From DATFMH01 sp035267045 (GTDB taxonomy: Bacteria; Bacteroidota; Rhodothermia; Balneolales; DATFMH01): a DNA stretch of 25,519 nt. The notes below the pieces were generated by a model. That model worked only from the letters and a program-made list of their open reading frames with translations, ran no database searches and was not told where the DNA came from. The translations under genes and the position numbers were made by a program. The stretch's first letter is position 1; every line of letters begins with the position of its first letter. The stretch is taken from assembly GCA_035267045.1 (NCBI GenBank), contig DATFMH010000070.1, positions 1-25,519 of the forward strand, given 5' to 3'. Below are positions 7,413-14,987 of the stretch, piece by piece.

Positions 7413-10298
7413 TTAGAATGATATTTGAGCTCCAATTTGGATCCTTCTGGGTTCAGCATAGTTACTTGGATCTGTTAAGTAACCGGGACTTATACCAGCA
7501 GGTATAATCAAGGGTCGTTCCGGACTTCCTGAATCCGAATAAACATTATTCACTAATTTGGAACCCAATAAATTATATACATAAGCGAAGATTTTGAACG
7601 TGGCGCCATTACCAAGCTTAATTGTTTTATCGGCGTTCAAATCAATTTCAAATCGGTTGGGTAATCGTGCCGTGTTTGTCAAATTACGTTGGGATGCCGT
7701 TGGCCCTCTTCTTACAGTAAATGGAGTGGACGGCGTATAGGGTGTTCCACTTTGATATTTACCTAAGAGATTGATACTCCAATTATTCTGCGTATAGAAC
7801 ATTGATGCATTCAGAATACTTGTACGATCCCAATTTAGTACCCTTATAAACTTGGTAAGCGTCTGACCATTATCCGAACCGGTGGCTGTTGCAAGCAAAA
7901 ATGCTGTTGATGGATCCGAATTACTACCCCGTACTACTGAATAGGTATAATCGACATTAAAGTTGAACTGACGGGATATATTTTGGTTCAATGAAAAGGT
8001 AAGTCCTTTGGAATTGGAATAATCCCTGTTTATCCAGGTTGAGTATCCAATGGTTTCATTGTAAGTCCTCTGTATAATTCCCGAAGAAACATAGTTTCTG
8101 GTATCTTTATAATATCCTGTTACTTCAATAGCTGTCCCGCTAAATATTTTCTGCTTGAGTCCCAACTCATATTGAACAGTGCTTTCCGGCTTTAAATTGG
8201 GATTTCCAAAAATACCGAACGTTCCACTACTTTGAGGTAGCAATATCTGGCTATTGGCGTACAGATACTCATAAGACGGCATTTGGAAAAAGTAACCGTA
8301 CGAAAAGTGTATTACACCATTAGCAGATATCGGATATGCCACTCCCAGTCTTGGGCTTAACTGATATTTGGCCGTTGTCGGTTTCCACCAATATTTTTCA
8401 CGTTGAGCCAGTGTTTTATCACGATTTTCTTTCTTAATAGGATTTGTGATATCAGGATCCTGAGGATCCGCCGGTATATGACCGTTAGCCTGAAAATAAT
8501 CGAAACGCAATCCTACATTCACAATAAAATTCTGATATTCGATTTTATCCTGAGCAAAAGCACTCAAATTATAAGGTTTTTGCTCAAATTTGCTATGACT
8601 TGTTGTATTTAATGGTGGAATACCCAATTCTATCATCCGCCGTCGTTCCTGTGGGATAGAATCCGGTAATGTTATTCCTTCAGACGGACTTAGTGGCTGC
8701 ATATCTATATTTTCATATTTAACCAGATCAGCCTGTAACTGGGCACCTACTTTTACAAGATGATGTTCATTGATCTGGCTTGTTACTTCTCCCTTTATAA
8801 TCAGTGAGGAAGTTGATCTCTTAAATCGGTTGTTATTGGTTCCCAGTTGGTCGAATATATATTGACCTCCATTTGCCCTGCCACCATATTTTGTAATATC
8901 ATCATAATTGAAGTATCTGGGATCAAATGGATTAGCGAATTCATAACTTTTATAACGATTGCTTTTTATGGCCGTGTTTAAAGTTATATATGTCCTGTCA
9001 CTTGGTGTAACAGTCGTTTTCAAATTGATCGCATAATTCTCTTTATAATATGTGGGAATACCAGTTGCTACCAAACTATGCTGATGATTATAATTTTGCC
9101 CTTCCTCATGGCCATAAGCAGGTATCAAATTAAATCTCAGATGTTTGGAAACATTAAACTGCATATTTCCCTGAAAACTATAACTGTCATAAGGATTCAT
9201 CGATACCAACGAACTATCCCTTCGGCCACTGTCTCGCAAAATGTTATATGCCTGACCTCTGATAGTATCAGGAGTAAGTGTATACCAGGGTTTCGAAACA
9301 TCTACTTTCTCGTTATAATTAGTCCTGTATGAACTTAGATCGGCGCCCGCTTTCAGAGTATCCTGATATGGGCCATGTGGAGAATAGGCATTTCGGCCAT
9401 AAAGCCATCCATCATTATGGAAACGACGTCCGGTAGCAAAGAAAGTTATTTTATCTTTGATGATGGGGCCGGATACGCTAGCAGTATAATCATATTGACC
9501 ATCAGGCCGGTAATTTTGGGGAATAGCAGGAATACCATCATAAATAGATCCAAGACCCGTCAGGTAACCGCCACCATACCCTTTAGCATTTGCATGAAAT
9601 TTATTACTACCGGCTTTTGTGACGATATTGATAATACCGGACATGGCCTGGCCATATTCAGCATTAAAGGTACCGGAAATTACCTGTAGCTCCTGTACAG
9701 AATTATTTTCAACACGTAACCCCTGGCTGTGATCATAATTATCAGTTACGGGTATACCATCAACGACATATGATACTTCCGAACTGCGGCCACCACGAAT
9801 GTGAATGGCACCGGAGTTATCGACATTGACACCGGCTTGAAGCTGTACAACATCTTTTAATTCCTGAACCGGCAATTTTGAAATCTCTGAACTGCTTACC
9901 CGCGAATCGGAGCTTGTCTGATCTTTAATAATCAATGGTTGTTTAGCCTGAACAACGACTTCCTGCCCTTTAACGGTTTCGGTTTTTAATTTAAAATCCT
10001 GATGTGTCGTCAGGTCTGTCCGAACCACAACCCCTTCAACTTTGTTAGAAGCAAATCCAATATATCGGCAAACCAGGTCATACGTTCCCGGATGTACGTT
10101 TAATATTAAATATTCACCTTTAGCATTTGTTGACGCACCGATTGTTGTTCCATCAATAATGACATTAGCCCCCGGTAAGGGTTCTCCGGTTTCTGCATCT
10201 ATGACTTTACCTACTATCTTGCCTGATTGCGCCCATAAAGGACTCGCACCGGCCAGGAAAAGCAATAAAAACAAAATATGTTGTATCGCTCGCTTCAT
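7413..10298 (-). CDS. TonB-dependent outer-membrane receptor with CarboxypepD_reg-like domain
   Basis: The 961-residue product has a signal peptide (cleavage near LWA-Q, residue 23). A carboxypeptidase-regulatory-like beta-sandwich follows (about 26-108: KIVGKVIDAETGEPLPGANV). Next is a plug domain (about 112-235) with LPVQELKDVVQLQAGV, HIRGGRSSEVSYVVDG and FNAEYGQAMSGIINIVTKAG. The remainder is a 22-strand-type barrel ending IQIGAQISF, with the terminal Phe typical of BAM substrates. Such receptors import oligosaccharides, siderophores or vitamins using TonB-ExbBD energy. The LacI operators and glycan-binding neighbour favour an oligosaccharide. No SusD-type gene is next to it, so it is not a canonical SusCD pair. 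It starts 8 nt after the PpiC gene stops and is followed 1 nt after its own stop by the surface-protein gene. Confidence 0.92.
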   Translation of the reverse strand: MKRAIQHILFLLLFLAGASPLWAQSGKIVGKVIDAETGEPLPGANVIIDGTTIGASTNAKGEYLILNVHPGTYDLVCRYIGFASNKVEGVVVRTDLTTHQDFKLKTETVKGQEVVVQAKQPLIIKDQTSSDSRVSSSEISKLPVQELKDVVQLQAGVNVDNSGAIHIRGGRSSEVSYVVDGIPVTDNYDHSQGLRVENNSVQELQVISGTFNAEYGQAMSGIINIVTKAGSNKFHANAKGYGGGYLTGLGSIYDGIPAIPQNYRPDGQYDYTASVSGPIIKDKITFFATGRRFHNDGWLYGRNAYSPHGPYQDTLKAGADLSSYRTNYNEKVDVSKPWYTLTPDTIRGQAYNILRDSGRRDSSLVSMNPYDSYSFQGNMQFNVSKHLRFNLIPAYGHEEGQNYNHQHSLVATGIPTYYKENYAINLKTTVTPSDRTYITLNTAIKSNRYKSYEFANPFDPRYFNYDDITKYGGRANGGQYIFDQLGTNNNRFKRSTSSLIIKGEVTSQINEHHLVKVGAQLQADLVKYENIDMQPLSPSEGITLPDSIPQERRRMIELGIPPLNTTSHSKFEQKPYNLSAFAQDKIEYQNFIVNVGLRFDYFQANGHIPADPQDPDITNPIKKENRDKTLAQREKYWWKPTTAKYQLSPRLGVAYPISANGVIHFSYGYFFQMPSYEYLYANSQILLPQSSGTFGIFGNPNLKPESTVQYELGLKQKIFSGTAIEVTGYYKDTRNYVSSGIIQRTYNETIGYSTWINRDYSNSKGLTFSLNQNISRQFNFNVDYTYSVVRGSNSDPSTAFLLATATGSDNGQTLTKFIRVLNWDRTSILNASMFYTQNNWSINLLGKYQSGTPYTPSTPFTVRRGPTASQRNLTNTARLPNRFEIDLNADKTIKLGNGATFKIFAYVYNLLGSKLVNNVYSDSGSPERPLIIPAGISPGYLTDPSNYAEPRRIQIGAQISF

Positions 10299-10306
10299 GT
10301 ACTCTA

Positions 10307-11986
10307 TTAAATCGTTATTTTAATGTTATTTAACTTATTTAAACTCTCATAAGCACTGTGTTCAGCTTTAACGGACTTAATGAGTTCCGCTTTTTTCTGC
10401 TTGAACATTTGCTGCCTGACTAATTTATCTACGACGGGTTCTGCCTCTTTAAACGACAGATGCTTCCCTTCCCGTCGTCCCAGGCATTTGAATATGTAAT
10501 ATTCCCCTTCCACATATTTAAATGGGCCTGCCAACTCCCCTTTTTGCATATCTTTCAGTTTCACGGCCATAGTTCCGAAACTTGCCAATGGCCGATACCC
10601 CAAATCTCCATCGGTCATTAAATCTTCACTCTTTATTGTATGATTTCTCAATTGCTCCACAAACGTTTCTCCCGCTTGCAGTTGACGCATAACTGATTTT
10701 CCTTCATTTAGCGATGGAACCACTATACGCGCCAGATCAAGCTGAAGTTGAGAAACATACTGTTGAGGATTCTTGTCGTAATATCTTTTTGCCGTATCCG
10801 GATTAACAATAATACTTTTTTGTATCGATTGATCGACTCTGTCCGACAGGTAATTATAAAATGTTTCACGGATTGCTTTTTGTACTCCCGGATCATCATC
10901 ATACCTCGATGATTTAAACGTTTGAACCGCATAACTCCGAAAAACCAGTCCTTTTACATAATTATCAAATTGATAAAAATGTTTTATTCGCTGACGATCG
11001 GCAAGAGGCGTGTAATAAGCTTCCTGTATGAAATCTTTTCCGGAAAATGAAAAACCAGAAACATCTGAAATCATTTTATTCTCCAGCCCGGAAATGGACA
11101 AATTCAAAGAAGGGGATTCATAATCTGTTTCATTGAAGGTATTACGTTGTTCCTTAACCTTTTCCCAGAGTTGATGAATGACAGCCTTATTGATATTAAG
11201 CTTATGAATAATATCACTAAGATTTTTTCTGGTTGCGAGTTCCCGTTTCCTCTTCATCTCCAGAGCTTTAAGACTGTTCTTTATGTTATCATATTGATTC
11301 TCGGTCATGATAGGCTTGGAATACTTCGCCGTCAGTCTAACAATACTATATCCATTGGCTGTCTTAACCGGCTTAGAATATTGACCGACTTTCAAACTAT
11401 AAGCGGCATTCTCAAATGCTATATCCATATCATTAGCAGAAAAAGTACCTACATCCCCACCATGCGTAGCCATATATTTATTTGAGAAGATTCTTTTTGC
11501 CAGTGAATCGAAGTTATCACCCTGTTGTAAATCTGCATACAAGGAATCGATACCTTCTCTCGTCTTTGCAAATAAATGAGAAGCTCTGACTCTTGTATTC
11601 AGCCTGTAAAAAAGTTGACGTGTATCTTTATCTGTTACCCTTACGGTATCTAAAACCATTCGTCGTAAATAACCATAGGCCAAAACTTTTCTCTGAATCA
11701 GATTTTTTTGATAAGCACTTTTTGCATCTGCAGCCCATCCTTTATCTTTTGCATAGGTGGATAAAACGTATGTATTAAATTGGCCGTCAAGTACAGCCTT
11801 ACGTGTAACCGGATTTACAGGAATAGATTGGCCGGTTTGGTAATAATAACGTTTGAATGCAATTCGAAAATCCTTCTTTGTAACTTTCAAGCCATTTATA
11901 GATGCAATAATATCAGGGTCATGCGATTTCTTACTACATGAAACAAAGGTTAATAATGCCAGGGCTATGAAAAATATTTTCCTCAA
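10307..11986 (-). CDS. PpiC/SurA-like peptidyl-prolyl isomerase lipoprotein
   Basis: The 559-residue product starts at TTG; an in-frame TAA two codons upstream excludes an earlier start. A lipoprotein signal peptide ends TFVSC, with the lipidated Cys at residue 17. A SurA_N-like helical region follows. A parvulin domain lies at about 132-222 (RVRASHLFA, GGDVGTFSANDMDIAFENAAYSLKVG, TANGYSIVRL). A second, more diverged parvulin-like region lies at about 410-500 (LQLDLARIVVPS, DGDLGYRPLASFG, YYIFKCLGRREG). Parvulins of this type act as periplasmic chaperones for outer-membrane proteins. Being first in an operon with a TonB receptor and a PorV-like barrel, it is likely a chaperone for those products. 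Its promoter carries a LacI operator and the leader is about 128 nt. Whether either domain keeps isomerase activity is unknown. Confidence 0.85.
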   Translation of the reverse strand: MRKIFFIALALLTFVSCSKKSHDPDIIASINGLKVTKKDFRIAFKRYYYQTGQSIPVNPVTRKAVLDGQFNTYVLSTYAKDKGWAADAKSAYQKNLIQRKVLAYGYLRRMVLDTVRVTDKDTRQLFYRLNTRVRASHLFAKTREGIDSLYADLQQGDNFDSLAKRIFSNKYMATHGGDVGTFSANDMDIAFENAAYSLKVGQYSKPVKTANGYSIVRLTAKYSKPIMTENQYDNIKNSLKALEMKRKRELATRKNLSDIIHKLNINKAVIHQLWEKVKEQRNTFNETDYESPSLNLSISGLENKMISDVSGFSFSGKDFIQEAYYTPLADRQRIKHFYQFDNYVKGLVFRSYAVQTFKSSRYDDDPGVQKAIRETFYNYLSDRVDQSIQKSIIVNPDTAKRYYDKNPQQYVSQLQLDLARIVVPSLNEGKSVMRQLQAGETFVEQLRNHTIKSEDLMTDGDLGYRPLASFGTMAVKLKDMQKGELAGPFKYVEGEYYIFKCLGRREGKHLSFKEAEPVVDKLVRQQMFKQKKAELIKSVKAEHSAYESLNKLNNIKITI

Positions 11987-12120
11987 AACTTACTTACTTA
12001 TAGATGTTATAATATGAATTTTGTAATAGGTTATTTTTAAATAACTTACATCTACAATCCCAACCACTTCAGGAAGTATTTTGATTGACTTTTTTATACT
12101 TAAATCTCTAATCTGATATA

Positions 12121-12149
12121 ATAATAATGAAAGCGCTTACACTTTTCAA
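12121..12149 (-). promoter_or_regulatory. Predicted promoter of the PpiC-TonB-surface protein-PorV operon
   Basis: On the minus strand there is a -35 box TTGAAA (12144-12149), a 17-nt spacer and a -10 box TATTAT (12121-12126). The spacer holds the cre-like operator. The layout matches that of the promoter at 2489-2517, although surrounding bases differ. Confidence 0.7.
12128..12141 (-). promoter_or_regulatory. LacI-type operator in the operon promoter spacer
   Basis: TGAAAGCGCTTACA has a perfect AAGCGCTT core and matches the cre-like consensus. It fills the spacer between the predicted -35 and -10 boxes. The likely binders are the two LacI paralogs in this window, whose hinge (LARR) and IAT...R recognition residues suit a central CG operator of this kind. 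Confidence 0.8.
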
Positions 12150-12415
12150 GCCCAAATTATGGTTTCCTGTTATTTTTTTTATGGAAGATTAAGTATTGAA
12201 AAAATTCATATGGGAAGGGATCTGTTAACACTTAGATATATTGTTCATATATCTTTATAATAAAGAAACTTACACAAGTTATAATTTCGATGGAGAATTA
12301 TATAAAATGAAATTAAACTTAAGGGAAGCCGAAGAAATAACAAAAAATGATAAAAAATGAGCAAATTTTGTGTGTAACCTTACAGGGTTAAATGGACGAT
12401 ATATAACGATTAAAT

Positions 12416-12429
12416 TGTAACCGGTTTCA
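12416..12429. promoter_or_regulatory. Palindrome resembling a LacI-family operator, role unclear
   Basis: TGTAACCGGTTTCA is a 14-bp near-palindrome with an AACCGGTT core, the form used by some LacI-family proteins. It lies 16 nt beyond the LacI gene stop and about 288 bp from the operator at 12128. It could be an auxiliary looping site, a site for another regulator, or chance. Confidence 0.4.
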
Positions 12430-12445
12430 TTTTTATCTTTAGGTA

Positions 12446-13450
12446 TTAATTTTCAATTACCTCTTTTGCCGATTCTCTTAGAATCAATTCCGGAGAAAAT
12501 ATCGTATGAGATACGGGCAAACTCCGGTTTTGTAATCGGTTCATCAATTTATCTATTGCCAAAACCCCCATATCGTACATCGGTTGATGCATAGTTGAAA
12601 GCCCAAGGTATTCCGATATTTGTAAATCATCAAAACCGATAAGAGGCAGGTAAAATTGGTGGTCTTTCATAGCTTTTAATGCACCTAAAGCTTGTATATC
12701 GGATGTGCAAAAACAGGCATCAGGCTGTGGTTTCATATTAATGAGCTTAATCATAGCTTCGTAGCCAGCTTTTACAGTAAAACCATCTCTTTCCAAATCA
12801 TCACCTGTTACAATTAATGACTCGTCCAGATTTATATGAGAATCAAAATGTGCTTTTTTAAATCCTAAAATACGATCATGGGATGGTTTGGCTTCAGGGC
12901 GTGCAGAAATCATGGCTATTCTCTTGCAACCGGCTTTTATAAAATGTTGGGTAGCTGTATATGCTCCACCTATACTATCTACACTCACCGAATCAAAATT
13001 ATGATAATATTCATCCATTAAAACGATGGGAACTTCATACCTTTTCAAAGTTTCCCAAAAAATTTCCTGTTGATGTAGTGATATTAACAGATATCCATCT
13101 CCCATACCCTTTCGGATCACATGTTCTATTTGTTTGGAAAGAGCTACATTCGACTTGATATTGTAGATATTCAAATCATAATCAAATTCAGCCAATTTAT
13201 CCTGGATACCCGCCAATACCTCCATAAAAAAGTAATTGGATATGATAGGTACAATGGCCATAATCAGTTTGGAATTACGTCTGGCAAGTCCCTGGGCAAA
13301 CGCTTTCGGATGATATCCTTTTTTTTCAGCAATATTAAGAATTTTTTCCCGGGTCTTTTGGGAAACGGCTTCACTGTTATTAAAGACCCTTGATACCGTA
13401 GCTATACTCACGCCCGCCTCTTTGGCAATATCATATATAGTAGCTGACAA
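12446..13450 (-). CDS. LacI-family transcriptional regulator
   Basis: The 334-residue product has an N-terminal helix-turn-helix (YDIAKEAGVSIATVSRVFNN, residues 6-25). A hinge helix with LARR follows (55-58), then a periplasmic-binding-protein-like sugar-sensing domain (about 60-330) with PIVLMDEYYH, GCKRIAMISARPEAKPSHDRILGF, CTSDIQALGALKAM and PLIGFDDLQISEYLGLSTM. The start is TTG with AGGA about 8 nt upstream. It lies upstream of the TonB operon, in the same direction. It is probably a repressor of the two operator-bearing promoters, released by a sugar; the ligand is not deducible. The IAT recognition residues are close to the MAT of CcpA, whose cre sites resemble the operators here. Confidence 0.95.
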   Translation of the reverse strand: MSATIYDIAKEAGVSIATVSRVFNNSEAVSQKTREKILNIAEKKGYHPKAFAQGLARRNSKLIMAIVPIISNYFFMEVLAGIQDKLAEFDYDLNIYNIKSNVALSKQIEHVIRKGMGDGYLLISLHQQEIFWETLKRYEVPIVLMDEYYHNFDSVSVDSIGGAYTATQHFIKAGCKRIAMISARPEAKPSHDRILGFKKAHFDSHINLDESLIVTGDDLERDGFTVKAGYEAMIKLINMKPQPDACFCTSDIQALGALKAMKDHQFYLPLIGFDDLQISEYLGLSTMHQPMYDMGVLAIDKLMNRLQNRSLPVSHTIFSPELILRESAKEVIEN

Positions 13451-13484
13451 ATTTTATCCTGTGTCTTTTTAAAATTTCAAAATA

Positions 13485-13513
13485 TATATACTAAAAGTTG
13501 CCATTTATCACAA
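13485..13513 (-). promoter_or_regulatory. Predicted promoter of the LacI gene
   Basis: On the minus strand there is TTGTGA (13508-13513), a 17-nt spacer and TATATA (13485-13490), 35 nt before the TTG start. An inverted repeat AGTTG-N10-CAACT (13496-13515) overlaps the spacer and -35 box. No cre-like palindrome is present, so autoregulation through the same operator type is not evident. Confidence 0.5.
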
Positions 13514-13611
13514 CTTACAATTAGCTTCTTCATGACCTTACAGTTTATATAAGTTTATAACCTATTTAGTTTTAGGTTAGTGAAATCATATCATATATGA
13601 TGTCTGTAATA

Positions 13612-13641
13612 TCAAAAAAGGTAATCGATATGATCACCTTT
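13612..13641 (-). terminator. Rho-independent terminator of ispG
   Basis: On the minus strand, AAAGGTGATC and GATTACCTTT form a 10-bp stem with one G-U pair and a 5-nt loop (13617-13641). The T-run continues through 13614. It lies about 32 nt beyond the ispG stop. Confidence 0.82.
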
Positions 13642-13673
13642 CCTACATCTGATAGTATTAATAAAAAAATAAT

Positions 13674-14909
13674 TTATACGGCCTGATCCTGTTTTTGGCC
13701 ATTGCCGTAATTTGATACAATATAATCTTCAAGCAATTGTTTGAATTCCTTACCTATATGATCGCCGGATAATGTGGTATGATGTTCCCCATCTATATAT
13801 ACGGGTGCTTTGGGTTCTTCAAATGTTCCCGGAAGTGATATTCCAATATTAGCGTGTTTCGATTCACCGGGACCATTAACAACACAACCCATGACAGCTA
13901 CCTTAAGATCCTGAACGCCGGGATAAATCTGTCGCCATATGGGCATCATATTCACAATATAATTTTGGATATCATCAGCTAATTCCTGAAAGTAGGTACT
14001 TTTCGTTCTCCCGCAACCCGGACATGCCGTTACCTGGGGTAAAAAATTACGTATTCCTAAAGATTGTAATATTTGCTGAGATACTCTCACTTCTTCTGCA
14101 CGATCTCCCCCCGGTTTAGGAGTAAGCGATGCACGAATAGTATCTCCTATACCTTCTTGTAGAAGTACGGCTAAGGCTGCAGAAGTTGCTACTATTCCTT
14201 TGGCTCCCATACCTGCTTCTGTAAGACCAAGATGTAACGGGTATTCACACTGATCAGCAAGTTTTCGATATACTGTTATCAAATCCTGGACCCCTGATAT
14301 TTTACAACTGACTATAATCTTATTAGAAGCCAGTCCCACTTCTTCTGCCAACCGGGTTGAACGCAAAGCACTCTCAACCATGGTATCGATCATCACTTCT
14401 TTGGATGATCTTGGTTCAGCGAGTTCATTATTTTCATCCATTTTTTCTGCCAACAATTGTTGATCCAGAGATCCCCAGTTGACACCAATACGAACCGGTT
14501 TATCCCATTTAATCGCCTGTTCGACTATGGTTGCAAAATTTTGGTCTCTTGACCGCACGCCCGTATTTCCGGGATTAATTCGATATTTTGCCAATGCTTT
14601 GGCACATTCTGGATAACGGGTTAATAATGTGTGACCGTTATAATGAAAATCACCAATAACAGGAACATCAACATTCTTTTTATTCAGTTTATCGATAATA
14701 AACGGGACAGCCTGTGCAGCTTCCTTGTTATTCACAGTAATACGTACCAGTTCCGATCCTGCATCATGGAGTTCAATTATTTGCTCTACCGTTTCATCGA
14801 CATCCGCCGTATCTGTGTTAGTCATAGATTGAATAACAACGGGAGCACCGCCTCCTACCAATACATTACCGACCTTAACCTGTAGAGTTTTTCTTCTCGT
14901 AATATTCAT
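13674..14909 (-). CDS. ispG: 4-hydroxy-3-methylbut-2-enyl-diphosphate synthase (IspG/GcpE)
   Basis: This is the penultimate enzyme of the MEP isoprenoid pathway, a cytosolic [4Fe-4S] reductase converting MEcPP to HMBPP. The N-terminal TIM-barrel shows VVIQSMTNTDTADVDETVEQI and RINPGNTG. The C-terminal domain has the cluster ligands Cys296 and Cys299 (ACPGCGRT), Cys342 (MGCVVNGPGE) and Glu349. The length of 411 residues is the compact form, without the large central insert found in Bacteroidia and plants. The ACPGCGRT wording is familiar from alphaproteobacterial and related enzymes, so transfer is possible but not shown. The start is ATG without a visible Shine-Dalgarno site. The gene ends in its own terminator. 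The rhomboid upstream is 78 nt away and may share transcription. Confidence 0.96.
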   Translation of the reverse strand: MNITRRKTLQVKVGNVLVGGGAPVVIQSMTNTDTADVDETVEQIIELHDAGSELVRITVNNKEAAQAVPFIIDKLNKKNVDVPVIGDFHYNGHTLLTRYPECAKALAKYRINPGNTGVRSRDQNFATIVEQAIKWDKPVRIGVNWGSLDQQLLAEKMDENNELAEPRSSKEVMIDTMVESALRSTRLAEEVGLASNKIIVSCKISGVQDLITVYRKLADQCEYPLHLGLTEAGMGAKGIVATSAALAVLLQEGIGDTIRASLTPKPGGDRAEEVRVSQQILQSLGIRNFLPQVTACPGCGRTKSTYFQELADDIQNYIVNMMPIWRQIYPGVQDLKVAVMGCVVNGPGESKHANIGISLPGTFEEPKAPVYIDGEHHTTLSGDHIGKEFKQLLEDYIVSNYGNGQKQDQAV

Positions 14910-14987
14910 ATAAAAAAATGGATTTCAATTATATCTTGAGATAATATAAAGATGTGCGGTTGAAAAATCTGGTTTGTTCTTAAAACG

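Larger units (their letters stand above)
11987..12445. other. Intergenic regulatory region between the PpiC operon and the LacI gene
   Basis: This 459-nt AT-rich gap has no convincing gene. It contains the operon promoter and operator (12121-12149), an AT-only hairpin in the leader (GTTATTT and AAATAAC around 12029-12046), and two palindromes near the LacI stop codon: TAACCTTACAGGGTTA at 12375-12390 and TGTAACCGGTTTCA at 12416-12429. The region 12150-12300 shows nothing else recognisable. Confidence 0.7.

Noticed and set aside
7412..7459. Upstream in-frame ATG at 7459 as the start of the large surface protein
   Set aside because: It would overlap the TonB receptor end by 47 nt and bury the signal peptide behind 16 polar residues. 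ATG 7411 gives a proper signal peptide directly after the receptor stop.
7413..10298. Canonical SusC of a SusCD pair
   Set aside because: The receptor has the N-terminal domain seen in SusC, but no SusD-like lipoprotein follows. The adjacent product has a T9SS-like tail and a Sec, not lipoprotein, signal.
12307..12360. Short plus-strand frame (17 codons) in the LacI-PpiC gap
   Set aside because: It has no ribosome-binding site and low-complexity Lys/Asn/Glu content. Nothing distinguishes it from chance.
13590..13601. ATCATATATGAT palindrome as terminator or operator
   Set aside because: It is a purely AT-rich 12-mer in an AT-rich gap, without a T-run. Chance is likely; the real ispG terminator lies next to it at 13612-13641.
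14488..14503. GAACCGGTTT operator-like string inside ispG
   Set aside because: It lies in coding sequence at a normal codon position, with no promoter features. It is probably chance.
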